A DNA stretch of 64,000 bases from the NCBI RefSeq assembly GCF_034479555.1, contig NZ_CP140151.1, forward strand, positions 1,240,001-1,304,000, in the 5' to 3' direction. The notes under the pieces are model-generated. The model saw only the letters and a program-made list of their open reading frames with translations, was not told the DNA's origin and searched no databases. The stretch comes from Chromohalobacter canadensis. Its GTDB lineage: Bacteria; Pseudomonadota; Gammaproteobacteria; Pseudomonadales; Halomonadaceae. Positions 1 through 10,283 of this stretch are shown in pieces. Position 1 is the stretch's first letter, and each line of letters starts with the position of its first letter. The position numbers and the translations under genes are program-made.

Positions 1-849
<849 letters not shown>

Positions 850-985
850 GGGCGTGATCTACGTCTACGCGGACGACGTGCGCCACGCTCCCCGCGACAC
901 GGCGGGAATGACGCCCGGCGTCCTGAAGTGTCTGAATCGCCACATCCTATCACTGTGCGGCGGGTGGCGGTACAATCCGCCGATC

Positions 986-1606
986 ATGAATCGACGTCGT
1001 TCCTCCTCCAAGCGTCCCGCCCATGGCTCACGCCGCGTCTCGCCGTCACGCGCGAGCGGGCGCTTACGCCTCATCGGCGGCGACTATCGCCGCCGACAGC
1101 TGCCCGTGCTCGAACGGCCCGGCCTACGCCCCACACCGGACCGTATCCGCGAGACGCTGTTCAACTGGCTGGCCTTCGAGCTCGCCGGTGCGCATGTATT
1201 GGACCTGTACGCCGGCACCGGTGCACTAGGGTTGGAGGCACTCTCACGCGGCGCCGCCCAGGCCCTTTTCGTGGAGACCGACAGCGACGTCGCCGCCAGC
1301 CTGAGCGCCAATATCGCCACGCTGGGCGCCAACGGCCATGTACGTCGCCAAGCCGCCATGGCATTTCTCGCCGGCCCCGTCACGCCCTTCGATATCGTGT
1401 TCCTCGACCCCCCCTTTCGTCAGGGCCACGCCGTCGACACCTGCCAAGCGCTGGAGGAACACGGCTGGCTAAGTGAGGAGGCGTTGATCTATCTGGAAAT
1501 CGAGCATGAATGCGAGCCTCGAGTGCCCGCGAACTGGCAACTGCACCGCGAGGTGCGCGCCGGTGATGGCATCGGGCGTCTTTATCGCCGCCACCGCGCT
1601 GCCTGA
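986..1606 (+). CDS. rsmD: 16S rRNA (guanine-966-N2)-methyltransferase
   Basis: RsmD methylates G966 of 16S rRNA in the small ribosomal subunit. The 206-residue product has the class I methyltransferase SAM-binding loop VLDLYAGTGALGLEA at about residues 71-85 and the amino-methyltransferase signature DPPF at 141-144. The N-terminus is basic, and RLIGGDYRRRQL followed by RPTPDRIRETLFNWL matches the family. The reading frame is open further upstream, but the ATG at 986 gives the usual length (E. coli about 198 residues) and avoids a long unrelated leader. The gene is divergent from ftsY. Confidence 0.93.
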   Translation: MNRRRSSSKRPAHGSRRVSPSRASGRLRLIGGDYRRRQLPVLERPGLRPTPDRIRETLFNWLAFELAGAHVLDLYAGTGALGLEALSRGAAQALFVETDSDVAASLSANIATLGANGHVRRQAAMAFLAGPVTPFDIVFLDPPFRQGHAVDTCQALEEHGWLSEEALIYLEIEHECEPRVPANWQLHREVRAGDGIGRLYRRHRAA

Positions 1607-1729
1607 CCCCCTGTCGGGACCTGGAGACGCTTGTCGCGCGCGCGCCGCGCGCGTACGCTAGCCGCCAACGGCTCGGCAAGATTCGCCCGTGCCACCCGCA
1701 TCGCCTCATCCACCGTGTAGGAGAAGTCC

Positions 1730-1939
1730 ATGAGCCTCGAACTTTTCAACCAGCTCGAGCAGAAGGTGCAGAACGCTGTCGAGACCATCGAGATGCTGAA
1801 AATGGAGGCGGAAGAGCTGCGCGAAGAGAACACGCGCCTCAAGCAGGAGCGTGACGAATGGGAACGCCGCCTTAACGGCCTGCTAGGCAAGTTCCAGGAT
1901 ATCGAAGACGACGCCAGCGATAACTCTCAAAACCAGTAA
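1730..1939 (+). CDS. zapB: Cell division protein ZapB
   Basis: A 69-residue, almost entirely coiled-coil protein that begins MSLELFNQLEQKVQNAVETI and continues with a Glu/Lys/Leu heptad pattern. This matches ZapB, the abundant cytoplasmic coiled-coil factor that works with ZapA at the Z-ring. A good ribosome binding site (aggaga) lies seven bases before the ATG. The gene stands alone between rsmD and the convergent rimI. The C-terminus ends in an acidic, Asp/Ser/Asn-rich tail. Identification relies on length, start motif and coiled-coil pattern. Confidence 0.88.
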   Translation: MSLELFNQLEQKVQNAVETIEMLKMEAEELREENTRLKQERDEWERRLNGLLGKFQDIEDDASDNSQNQ

Positions 1940-1957
1940 CCACAGACGGAAGCGCCG

Positions 1958-2434
1958 TCAGTCGACTGCTTGAGCCTTGAGAGACGTCGACATCAGCACC
2001 GCCGCTTCGCGTTCGCCTCCCCTCGTCTCGACGGGGGGATAGTAACCGTGCCGACACCCATCCTCGTCGAAACCGTATTGACGGTACAGCGCCAGGGCGG
2101 GTGCGTTGCTTGCGCGCACTTCCAGTAGTAAGCGCTCGGCACCGCCTTGCCGGGCGCGCGCCACGAGATGCGCAAGCAACATGCCTGCTACGCCCTGGCG
2201 GCGCACGTGCGGCGCCACGGTAATCGCTTGCAGCTCGGCCTCGAAGGGCAACCAGGCAAGCACCGCATGCCCCAGTAGTGCTGCGTCACGCCACGCCCCC
2301 CAGACTTCCAGAGTGTCGTCGGCGAGTGCCCGCGCGAGGGTCGCTCGCTTCCGGGGGTGCACCTGCCCCGCTGCCTCGAGCGCCTCCACGGCATCCAGAT
2401 GCGCCACAGCGAGACGCTCAAGACGCATCGTCAT
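1958..2434 (-). CDS. rimI: Ribosomal-protein-S18-alanine N-acetyltransferase RimI
   Basis: A 158-residue GNAT-fold acetyltransferase that would acetylate the N-terminal alanine of ribosomal protein S18. The acetyl-CoA loop VRRQGVAGMLL is at about residues 77-87, preceded by the strand LQAITVAP. It is followed by LLLEVRASNAPALALYRQYGF, the typical RimI motif with its Asn and Tyr. Two starts are possible (MTM); the first overlaps the end of the upstream psi-like gene by 17 bases, as expected for a coupled pair. In enteric bacteria rimI also directly follows holD. Confidence 0.9.
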   Translation of the reverse strand: MTMRLERLAVAHLDAVEALEAAGQVHPRKRATLARALADDTLEVWGAWRDAALLGHAVLAWLPFEAELQAITVAPHVRRQGVAGMLLAHLVARARQGGAERLLLEVRASNAPALALYRQYGFDEDGCRHGYYPPVETRGGEREAAVLMSTSLKAQAVD

Positions 2435-3251
2435 GTCCGGCCCAGGCCTCGCGCCAAACCGCGAGCTGCGGCCACAATGCGCGCTTGGCGGCGGCAGATG
2501 ACTTAAGTGCCTCCAGCGACGGCAGCGTCCAGCATGGCAAGCTTAAGGTCTCGCTGCGCGCTTCTTCGAGGGCCAGCACTTCGTTCAGCGTCGCGTCCTG
2601 ACCGAACACCAACAGCCGCTCGGGACGCCAGCCGCGCCGCGCCTGACCCGAGAGATAGGCACGCAGGCCGTCACGCGCCTCGTCCAGGGGCGCCGTCGAC
2701 GGCGCGTTATCGACGAGCGGCCATTGAAAACTGCGAAACTCGAGCGCCGCGTCCACGGTAATGCCGGCCGCACGCATCAGGTTGCCAAGTAGCTCACGCG
2801 CCGCACGATCAGGCGCATTCACCTCAGGCACCAGCAGCAACCAGCGCCCTTCCAAGGCCGCGACTTGCAGGTCATAGCGCAGCGCCGCGTGCGCCTTGGC
2901 CTTGCCGGTGTCAGCGGTCGGCGCTGCCGGCTCGGCGGCAGGCTCCGGTACCGAGGGCGACGCATCGCCCAGCAGCAATGCCCGTGCCGATGCATTCACG
3001 GCCGGCTTGTCGGTATCTCGCGATGGCGTCGCCCCCGACGATGTCTCCCCCGGAGGTGGCGTCGGCGGTACCTTCGCCGCATCATCGAGCAGCGCGTGCA
3101 AGCGCGCACCATGGCTCGTCGGCGCTTCGACCGGCGGCGCTTCCCATTCGCACGCGGGCGTAGGCAGCGCATTGGGCAGCCGATAACGGCTGGTCCAGGC
3201 GCCAAGCCCCATAGCCTCAAGATATTGCAACCGCTGGACGTCGCCTACCAT
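2418..3251 (-). CDS. Probable DNA polymerase III psi subunit (HolD-like)
   Basis: 277 residues from an ATG at 3249-3251, two bases after the bolA stop (TGATATG); it overlaps the rimI start. Two short ends resemble the psi subunit, which links the clamp loader to chi and single-strand-binding protein. The N-terminus reads RLQYLEAMGLGAWTSRYRL, comparable to the chi-binding start of E. coli psi (LQQLGITQW). The C-terminus has LKSSAAAKRALWPQL, comparable to LRANPTARAALWQQI. A low-complexity Pro/Ala/Thr linker of roughly 100 residues separates them. The position just before rimI is that of holD in enterics and of the divergent pseudomonad psi gene. The protein is about twice the E. coli length. 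The assignment is an inference from the ends and synteny. Confidence 0.68.
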   Translation of the reverse strand: MVGDVQRLQYLEAMGLGAWTSRYRLPNALPTPACEWEAPPVEAPTSHGARLHALLDDAAKVPPTPPPGETSSGATPSRDTDKPAVNASARALLLGDASPSVPEPAAEPAAPTADTGKAKAHAALRYDLQVAALEGRWLLLVPEVNAPDRAARELLGNLMRAAGITVDAALEFRSFQWPLVDNAPSTAPLDEARDGLRAYLSGQARRGWRPERLLVFGQDATLNEVLALEEARSETLSLPCWTLPSLEALKSSAAAKRALWPQLAVWREAWAGHDDAS

Positions 3252-3252
3252 A

Positions 3253-3564
3253 TCAGCCTGCGCCGCCGCCTCGACAATTAGGAGAGTCCGGGCGCGCCGC
3301 GGCACGCTGCTGCCATTCCTCGGGTGTATAGAGGTGCAAAGCCAAGGCATGCACCGGGCCGGAAAGCTCGTCAGCGAGCAACGCGTAGACCTGCTGATGG
3401 CGTTTGACCGGCATCAGACCCGCGAAGCCCTCGGCGACCAACGTCACCTTGAAGTGCGTTTCGGAGTCCGGCGGCACATTGTGCATGTGGCTTTCGTTCT
3501 CGACCGCCGCATGCTCGGGGTCGAGTGACTGCAGCTTCTCTTCGATACGGGCCTGAACATTCAT
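3253..3564 (-). CDS. bolA: BolA family protein
   Basis: 103 residues with the BolA fold signature: NESHMHNVPPDSETHFKVTL, then FAGLMPVKRHQQVYALLADEL and HALALHLYTPEEW. BolA proteins pair with monothiol glutaredoxins, bind iron-sulfur clusters, and affect morphology and stress responses. Length agrees with E. coli BolA (105 residues). The ATG at 3564 follows an aggaagg ribosome binding site. It is the first gene of the minus-strand bolA, psi-like, rimI group. Confidence 0.92.
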   Translation of the reverse strand: MNVQARIEEKLQSLDPEHAAVENESHMHNVPPDSETHFKVTLVAEGFAGLMPVKRHQQVYALLADELSGPVHALALHLYTPEEWQQRAAARPDSPNCRGGGAG

Positions 3565-3631
3565 GGCGCCTTCCTCCTATGTCGGATGCGCTTTATTGTA
3601 ACGTTTTCCCGCGAGGAGGAATAAACATCGC

Positions 3632-5011
3632 TCACGCCTCGGTACGCGCCAGTGGAATCCGCCACACGCTGAGTGCCAACGCCACCACCACACTGGCGCA
3701 GCCCAGCCATAGCGCATACGTCAGCGACCCCCAGGAAAGCGCCAGCATCAGCCCCACGGAGGCGGTCCCCAAAGCCTGGCCGAAGGTCCGTACCGAGGCC
3801 AGCACGCCCGAGGCATTGGCGCTGTAGGTCAACGCCACGCTGCCGATCATTTCGCGGTTGTTGGGCGCCTGAAACAGCCCATAGCCGACCCCGCATAACA
3901 TTGCCCGCCAAGCAATCGACACGGCGCCGGACTCGGCCGTCAAAGTTACCAGGCTCAACATCCCGAGCAGGAAGATCGCCAGGCCGAGCGACGAGATCAA
4001 CGTTGGATTGAAGCGGTCGGCGAGCCTTCCCGAAAGCGGCCCCATCAGCATCAGTGCCAACGGCCAGGGGGTAAAGAGCAGAGCGGCCTCGAGCGGCGTC
4101 GCGCCCATCACCGTCTGGAACATGAACGGCAGCCCCACGAAGGTGATCCCCTGGGCGACGAAGGCCATCAACGAGATCATCGCGGCGATGCTAAAGCGCG
4201 TGGCGCGAAACATGGGCAACGGCACCAAAGGTGCATCCGCACGACGTTGACGCCACACGAACAGCACCAGACACAGCACGCTGAGCAGTAACGGCAACCA
4301 GGCACTCGTACCGCGCGCACCGTGGCCGATATGATCGAGCGAAAACACGAAACCGCTGAGCATCGAAGCCGACAGCAGAGCCCCCAGCCAATCGAACCCC
4401 CGGGATTTGATCGTCTCGCTCGGTAGCGCGCGGATCCCCAGGACCAGGGCCAGCACCCCCAGCGGCACGTTGATGGCGAACAACCACGGCCAACTCGCGA
4501 AATGCAGGATGATGCCGCCCAGCGATGGGCCGAAGGCGATGCCGAAGGCCACCACCAGGGCGCCTATGCCGATGGCCGAGCCCAGCAGGCGCGAGGGGAA
4601 GATCAAGCGGTACATGGACGGGCCGATGCTCAACATCGCCGCGGCGCCGATGCCTTGCAGCATGCGCGATGCCACCAGCCACTCGAAACTGCGCGACAGC
4701 GCACAGCACAGCGAGGCCAACACGAACAGCGCCAAGCCGCCCAAGTACAGGCGTCGCCGCCCAATAAGCCGGCTCAAGGCGGCAAACCCCAGCAACAGAG
4801 CCGCACACACCAACTGATAGACGTTGGTGACCCACACTGCACGCGACTCGCTCACCACCAGTTCTTGCGCCAGCGTGGGCAACGCGATATTGACGATGCC
4901 GTTATCGAGTACCGACATCAACGTGCCCAGCACCATCACCAGCATCGCCTGGCGGCGCTGGGGACCGGGCAAACCTTCATCGCCGGGACGTGTCACAAAA
5001 AGACGCCGCAT
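3632..5011 (-). CDS. MFS drug:H+ antiporter, DHA2-like family
   Basis: 459 residues, almost all hydrophobic, with many predicted membrane helices (12-14). The first helix carries LDNGIVNIALPTLAQEL, the DHA2 (EmrB/QacA) motif with an intramembrane Asp. The loop SRLIGRRRLYLGG is the MFS motif A, and ASRMLQGIGAAAMLSIGPS is motif B/C-like. The ATG at 5009-5011 was chosen; an in-frame GTG at 5062 is the alternative. Substrate cannot be read from sequence; exporters of drugs or small organic compounds dominate this family. The neighbours give no functional clue. Confidence 0.85.
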   Translation of the reverse strand: MRRLFVTRPGDEGLPGPQRRQAMLVMVLGTLMSVLDNGIVNIALPTLAQELVVSESRAVWVTNVYQLVCAALLLGFAALSRLIGRRRLYLGGLALFVLASLCCALSRSFEWLVASRMLQGIGAAAMLSIGPSMYRLIFPSRLLGSAIGIGALVVAFGIAFGPSLGGIILHFASWPWLFAINVPLGVLALVLGIRALPSETIKSRGFDWLGALLSASMLSGFVFSLDHIGHGARGTSAWLPLLLSVLCLVLFVWRQRRADAPLVPLPMFRATRFSIAAMISLMAFVAQGITFVGLPFMFQTVMGATPLEAALLFTPWPLALMLMGPLSGRLADRFNPTLISSLGLAIFLLGMLSLVTLTAESGAVSIAWRAMLCGVGYGLFQAPNNREMIGSVALTYSANASGVLASVRTFGQALGTASVGLMLALSWGSLTYALWLGCASVVVALALSVWRIPLARTEA

Positions 5012-5117
5012 CAGCACGTCGCCACGCCTTTGGCCCTCACCGACGCTCTTGTCCCGCGACACACCGGCGGTTCAATAGCCGCCGCGTACTGGCTCTCTAC
5101 ACCGCTCACCGAACGCG

Positions 5118-5504
5118 TCAATCTTCTTCGGTTTCAAGCAGCAAGCCATCGTCGATCTCGGAAATCTCGAGCGGCACTTCATCATCGAGATCCAGCGCCA
5201 GATAGCTGTGTTCGACGATGAGAAATGCCTCGAATAACGACCAGTCGAGCGGTTCCGGCCATTGACGCGAGTCTTCTTCCCAAGCGCTCAGCTCGTTCTC
5301 GAGCAGATCGAGGTGGCGCTCGCGCACATAGTCGGCCAGCACCTCGGGTGTGTCCATTTCCGGGATAAGGTAGATGGTGCTCTCACGCTCGACATCGTCG
5401 AGGGTCAAATCGTCCTCACCGACGGTGGGCTCCAGCGAGTTGATCCAGTCAACGAACGCTTGGGTCGGCTTGACGCTCAGCGCGGAGCGGTTAAGCAGTT
5501 TCAT
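5118..5504 (-). CDS. Small acidic protein of unknown function
   Basis: 128 residues, strongly acidic, without membrane segments or signal peptide. It begins MKLLNRSALSVKPTQAFVDW and ends in a run of Asp/Glu (EVPLEISEIDDGLLLETEED). I do not recognise a named family, though the opening and the Trp-rich centre (QWPEPLDWSLFEAFL) look like a conserved proteobacterial protein rather than a random frame. A ribosome binding site (aggaga) lies seven bases before the ATG. It lies downstream of lysS on the same strand, separated by two short hairpins. Confidence 0.7.
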   Translation of the reverse strand: MKLLNRSALSVKPTQAFVDWINSLEPTVGEDDLTLDDVERESTIYLIPEMDTPEVLADYVRERHLDLLENELSAWEEDSRQWPEPLDWSLFEAFLIVEHSYLALDLDDEVPLEISEIDDGLLLETEED

Positions 5505-5553
5505 CGGGATTCTCCTGGACAGACGGGGCGCGACGCCAAAACGCCGCCATTAT

Positions 5554-5632
5554 GGGCGCTCGAAGCGCCCCTTACCAACAATTTCCACCCCGGCCGAACA
5601 GCCCCGCCATGGGCGACTCTCGCCCGCCCATG
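5554..5632. repeat. Two intergenic hairpins downstream of lysS
   Basis: Two perfect inverted repeats lie between lysS and the small acidic gene. The first is a 7-bp stem GGGCGCT/AGCGCCC with a CGA loop (5554-5570). The second is an 8-bp stem CATGGGCG/CGCCCATG with a 9-base loop (5608-5632). Neither is followed by a T-run on the minus strand, so they are not typical intrinsic terminators. They may end or protect the lysS transcript. Confidence 0.55.
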
Positions 5633-5674
5633 CTAAGCGCAGGTGACGTACCATGCCAAACTAGCAAAACGCCT

Positions 5675-7183
5675 TCACTCGGCGGAAGGACGCATCGCCG
5701 GGAACAACAACACGTCGCGGATCGACGGGCTATCGGTAAGCAGCATGACCAGACGGTCGATACCAATGCCCTCACCCGCCGTCGGCGGCAGGCCATATTC
5801 CAGCGCGCGGACGTAATCGGCATCGTAGTACATCGCCTCCAGATCGCCCGCGTCCTTCTCGGCCGCCTGCTCAGCGAAGCGCTCGGCCTGGTCTTCGGCA
5901 TCGTTAAGCTCGGAGAAGCCGTTAGCGATCTCGCGGCCACCGACGAAGAACTCGAAGCGGTCGGTGACGTGAGGATTGGTATCGTTGCGCCGCGCCAGCG
6001 GGCTGACTTCAGCCGGATATTCGGTGATGAATGTCGGTTGATCGAGCTTGTCTTCTGCGACAGCCTCGAAGATCTCGGTCTGCAGCTTGCCCAAGCCCCA
6101 GTTCGGCTTGACGGGAATCCTCAAACGCTCGCAGGTCGCCTGAGCACCGTCGAAGGTATCGATATCGCCTTCGCCGATACCGTCGCCGTATTCCAGAATC
6201 GCCTGACGCAGGGTAAGCCGCTGGAAAGGCTCGCCGAGTTCGTAGCTCGTGCCCTGGTACTCGACCGTCGTCGTGCCAAGCACGTCGTGGGCGACGTCGC
6301 GAATCATCGCCTCGGTCAGGTCGAGCAGGTCACGGTAATCGGCATAGGCCCAGTAGAACTCGAGCATGGTGAACTCGGGATTATGACGCGTCGACAAGCC
6401 CTCGTTACGAAAGTTGCGGTTGATCTCGAAGACTCGCTCGAAGCCGCCGACGACCAGCCGCTTGAGATACAGCTCCGGCGCAACGCGCAGATACATGTCG
6501 ATATCCAGCGCATTGTGGTGCGTAACGAACGGCCGTGCCGTGGCGCCGCCGGGAATCTGCTGCAGCATCGGCGTTTCGACTTCCATGAAGCCGCGATCGA
6601 CCAAAAAGCGCCGAATGCCGCTGATCACCCGCGAGCGCACCTCGAAGACACGCCGCGACTCGGGGTTCATGATCAGGTCGACGTAGCGCTGGCGATAGCG
6701 CGCTTCGGTGTCGGTCAAGCCGTGAAACTTATCAGGCAGGGGGCGCAGGCTCTTGGTCAGCAAGCGCGCCTCGCCCATCATCACGTACAGATCGCCCTTG
6801 CCGGATTTGTGCACCGGCCCGCGCGCCGCGACGATATCGCCGATGTCCCAGCTTTTGACGTCCTCCAGCACCTCGGCGGGCAGGCCTTTCTTGTCGACAT
6901 ACAACTGAATCTGGTCGGAAACGTCCTGGATGACGATGAACGGCCCGCGCTGGCGCATGATGCGCCCAGCGACCGAGGCCTGACGGTCGAGCGTTTCCAG
7001 CTCGGCCTTGTCCTTGTCGCCCAGCTCGGCCTGCAATTCGGCAGCGAGACTGTCACGGCGAAAATCGCTGGGAAAGGCGCTACCGCCCTCTTCTGCGGCT
7101 TGGGCGCGACGTGCCGCCAACTTGGCGCGGCGTTCCGCGATCAGGTGATTCTCGTCGTGTTGAGAGGAGTCTTGGTTGGCCAT
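5675..7183 (-). CDS. lysS: Lysyl-tRNA synthetase, class II
   Basis: 502 residues, the usual length. The N-terminal OB-fold anticodon-binding domain includes [17 protein letters not shown]. The class II catalytic core carries motif 2 ([20 protein letters not shown]) and motif 3 ([15 protein letters not shown]). It charges tRNA-Lys in the cytoplasm. The ATG at 7183 has an aggtaacg ribosome binding site. It directly follows prfB on the same strand, the conserved prfB-lysS pair of enteric bacteria. Confidence 0.97.
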   Translation of the reverse strand: MANQDSSQHDENHLIAERRAKLAARRAQAAEEGGSAFPSDFRRDSLAAELQAELGDKDKAELETLDRQASVAGRIMRQRGPFIVIQDVSDQIQLYVDKKGLPAEVLEDVKSWDIGDIVAARGPVHKSGKGDLYVMMGEARLLTKSLRPLPDKFHGLTDTEARYRQRYVDLIMNPESRRVFEVRSRVISGIRRFLVDRGFMEVETPMLQQIPGGATARPFVTHHNALDIDMYLRVAPELYLKRLVVGGFERVFEINRNFRNEGLSTRHNPEFTMLEFYWAYADYRDLLDLTEAMIRDVAHDVLGTTTVEYQGTSYELGEPFQRLTLRQAILEYGDGIGEGDIDTFDGAQATCERLRIPVKPNWGLGKLQTEIFEAVAEDKLDQPTFITEYPAEVSPLARRNDTNPHVTDRFEFFVGGREIANGFSELNDAEDQAERFAEQAAEKDAGDLEAMYYDADYVRALEYGLPPTAGEGIGIDRLVMLLTDSPSIRDVLLFPAMRPSAE

Positions 7184-7281
7184 ATCGTTACCTGTAAAGA
7201 ATTAACTACGGGCTGCGAGCGATGGGCCACGGGCGCAAGCGGATCGACTATCGCTCACCGCCCGTGACTCGAAGCGCGAGG

Positions 7282-8380
7282 CTACAGCCCTTGTTTCAGG
7301 CTTGCCTCGATGAACTGATCCAGATCACCGTCGAGCACTTTCTCGCAGTTGCTGGACTGCACCCCCGTGCGCAAATCCTTGATGCGCTGGTCATCGAGCA
7401 CATAGGAGCGGATCTGACTGCCCCAGCCGATATCCGACTTGTTGTCCTCGGCTTCCTGCTTGGCGGCGTTACGCTTGTCCATTTCCAGCTCCCACAACTT
7501 CGCCCTGAGCTGCTTCATGGCGAAGTCGCGGTTGGCATGCTGGCTGCGCTGGCCTTGGCATGCCACCACGATCCCCGTGGGTTCGTGGGTGATACGCACC
7601 GCTGAGTCGGTGGTGTTGACGTGCTGGCCACCTGCACCGCTGGAACGATAGGTATCGACGCGCAGATCGGACGGATTGACCTCGATCTCGAAGTTGTCGT
7701 CGATTTCCGGCGATAGAAACACCGAGGCGAACGAAGTATGCCGACGCCCGCCCGAGTCGAACGGGCTCTTGCGCACCAGGCGATGCACGCCGGTCTCGGT
7801 GCGTAGCCAGCCGAAGGCGTAATCGCCTTGAATATGCAAGGTCGCCGACTTGATGCCTGCTACGTCGCCGCTGGATAACTCGATGATATCGGTCTTGAAG
7901 CCGTGATGTTCGCACCAGCGCAAATACATGCGCAGCAAGATATTGGCCCAATCCTGCGCTTCGGTGCCGCCGGAGCCGGCCTGGATATCGAGATAGGCGT
8001 TATTGGGGTCCATCTCGCCGGAAAACATACGCCGGAACTCGAGCTTGGCGAGCTGGGACTCGAGCTTTTCGAGTTCGCTTCGCACTTCGTCGATGGTGGC
8101 GTCGTCTTCCTCCACCACCGCCAGCTCCAGCAGTTCCTGATGATCCGTCAGGCCCCGCTCCAACACGTCGAAGGTCTCGACGACCGCCTCAAGAGTCGCG
8201 CGCTCCTTGCCCAGCTTTTGCGCGTAATCCGGATCGCTCCACACATCCGGATTTTCCAGTTCGCGGGTGACTTCCTCTAGCCGTTCTTTCTTTGCGGCAT
8301 AGTCAAAGATACCCCCTCAGGACTTCTGTCCGTTCGGACAGGTCCTTGAGGAGGTGGTTGATCGGGCTGATCTCTTGCAT
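7282..8380 (-). CDS. prfB: Peptide chain release factor 2 (programmed +1 frameshift)
   Basis: RF2 ends translation at UGA and UAA. The gene is in two frames: 25 codons from the ATG at 8380 run into an in-frame TGA at 8303-8305, and the main part continues in the +1 frame to 7282. Skipping one base at 8305 joins LRGYL to [11 protein letters not shown] and gives a 365-residue protein. The main part has the stop-codon recognition motif SPF ([14 protein letters not shown]) and the catalytic GGQ ([15 protein letters not shown]). The ATG at 8380 is preceded by aaaaggattccc. The frameshift is autoregulatory: low RF2 favours slippage at its own UGA. Confidence 0.97.
8300..8320 (-). other. RF2 programmed frameshift site
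   Basis: On the minus strand the sequence AGGGGGTATCTTTGAC is identical to the canonical prfB shift site. It has an internal Shine-Dalgarno-like AGGGGG, the three-base spacer TAT, the slippery CTT, the TGA stop and a C after it. The stop is 8303-8305 and CTT is 8306-8308. Confidence 0.97.
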
Positions 8381-8644
8381 GGGAATCCTTTTCAGGCGCG
8401 CTGATTCGCACCGCAGCGGCATGCTTGCCGGCACACGGTGAAGAAAAGAAGCACATTGTAGCCAATGCACCCGCGAGCGGCTATCCCATGCCGCACTTCG
8501 CGGCATTAATAATGCGCTCTATCGAATATGTGAAAAAGCATATACGAAATTTGCAATGGACATGTTTCACCAGACGGGGAGAGGGTAACTCCACGATGTG
8601 ACGCCTTCGCGGCATCCGGCACAACAACAAGCGGAATAGACAAT

Positions 8645-10246
8645 ATGCTTCGACACTCGCACACCCTACTCGGCGCCATGGTGCTGTCTTCTCTGTCATT
8701 GACATCCCTGGCCCTGGCGACACCAGCCCAGGCCGAGACACTGAATATCGGCGTGATGGGCGAACTGGCGTCTTTCGATACCTCACAGGTCTCCGGCGGT
8801 GTCTGGGAATCCCAAGTCCTGAGAGATGTCTACGAAGGCCTGCTCAAGGAAAACCCCAAGGGCGAAGTCATGCCCGGCATGGCCACCGACTGGGACATCT
8901 CCGCGGACGGCAAGACCTACACCTTCCATCTACGCGACGACGCCAAGTGGTCGGACGGCGAGCCAGTCACCGCGGAAGATTTCGTCTTCGGCTGGCAACA
9001 CCTTCTCGACCCCGCCAGCGCCTCGAAATACGCTTACCTGCTTTACCCGATCAACAATGCCGAAGCCGTCAATACCGGCGACAAGCCGCTCGATACCTTG
9101 GGCGTGGAATCACTCGACGATGGCAAGACCCTCAAGGTAACCCTCAAGTCGCCGACCCCCTTCTTTCTGCAGCTACTGACTCACTACACCGCCTACCCCT
9201 TGCCCAAGCATGCCGTGGACGAATACGGCAAGCAGTGGGTCAAGATGGACAACATCGTCACCAACGGCGCCTTCACGCCCGTCGAGTGGGTCTCGCAATC
9301 GCGTATCAGCGTCGAGAAGAATCCCGACTACTACGAGGCCGATGAGGTCGATCTTGACGGCGTCAACTACTTCAATACCGAGGATCGCAATGCCGCCATC
9401 TCGCGCTTCCGCGCCGGCGAGCTGGACATCGTCCGCGATTACCCCTCGAGCCGTTACCAGTGGCTCGAAGAAAACCTGCCAAAAGCCACCCACCTGAGCC
9501 CGATGCTGGGGTCCTACTATTATGTGCTCAACACCCGCGAAGGCCGACCGACCGCCGACAAGCGGGTCCGCGAGGCCCTGAACCTGGTCGCGCGCCGCAA
9601 GGTACTTTCCGAGCAGATCATGGCCGGCAGTTTCAAGGACGCCTACTCGCTGGTCCCGCCGGGCACCAGCCACTACGACGTCCAGCGCATGGACGGTGTC
9701 GATGGCGACTACCAGGAGCGTCTGGCCAGGGCCAAGCAACTGATCAAGGAGGCCGGCTACGGCCCCGACAACCCGCTGCACCTGCAACTGCGCTACAACA
9801 CGTCCGACGAGCACAAGAAGATCGCCATAGCCCTGGCCGCGATGTGGAAGCCGCTGGGTGTCGACGTCGAGATGACCAACGCCGAAGCCACCGTGCACTA
9901 CCAGACCATTCAAGAAGGCGACTTCGATATCGCCCGCGCCGGCTGGATCGCCGACTACAACGATGCCGAAAACTTCCTGACCCTGCTGCGCAGCGGCGTC
10001 GGCAACAACTACGGCGGCTACGACAACGCCGAATACGACAAGCTGCTCGACCAAGCAGCAAGTACCCTGGACCTCGATAAGCGCGAGGCGCTCCTCGAGA
10101 AAGCCGAGAACGTCGCCCTCGATGACTACGCCCTGGTGCCGCTGCTCTATTATGTCACCCGCAACCTGGTCAATCCCGAGCTCAGCGGCTGGCAGGACAA
10201 TGCCGAGGATGACCATCCATCACGCTGGGTAAGCTTCACCGAGTAA
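8645..10246 (+). CDS. oppA: Oligopeptide ABC transporter, periplasmic binding protein
   Basis: 533 residues, of the SBP_bac_5 family. A signal peptide of about 30 residues ends in TPAQA before ETLNIGV. Family motifs follow: LRDVYEGLLKENPKGEVMPGMATDW, YTFHLRDDAKWSDGEPVTAEDFVFGW, and PDYYEADEVDLDGV. It would capture peptides in the periplasm and deliver them to the permease coded next door. The peptide class cannot be told from the sequence. It is followed by 187 bases containing a large inverted repeat before oppB. The upstream 264 bases to prfB show no clear promoter. Confidence 0.9.
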   Translation: MLRHSHTLLGAMVLSSLSLTSLALATPAQAETLNIGVMGELASFDTSQVSGGVWESQVLRDVYEGLLKENPKGEVMPGMATDWDISADGKTYTFHLRDDAKWSDGEPVTAEDFVFGWQHLLDPASASKYAYLLYPINNAEAVNTGDKPLDTLGVESLDDGKTLKVTLKSPTPFFLQLLTHYTAYPLPKHAVDEYGKQWVKMDNIVTNGAFTPVEWVSQSRISVEKNPDYYEADEVDLDGVNYFNTEDRNAAISRFRAGELDIVRDYPSSRYQWLEENLPKATHLSPMLGSYYYVLNTREGRPTADKRVREALNLVARRKVLSEQIMAGSFKDAYSLVPPGTSHYDVQRMDGVDGDYQERLARAKQLIKEAGYGPDNPLHLQLRYNTSDEHKKIAIALAAMWKPLGVDVEMTNAEATVHYQTIQEGDFDIARAGWIADYNDAENFLTLLRSGVGNNYGGYDNAEYDKLLDQAASTLDLDKREALLEKAENVALDDYALVPLLYYVTRNLVNPELSGWQDNAEDDHPSRWVSFTE

Positions 10247-10283
10247 GAACACCTTTTCACCACCTCCCAGTGATAGGTGGGCG

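Noticed and set aside
5552..7267. 571-residue plus-strand open frame opposite lysS
   Set aside because: lysS is certain on the minus strand; the product has shadow-like composition.
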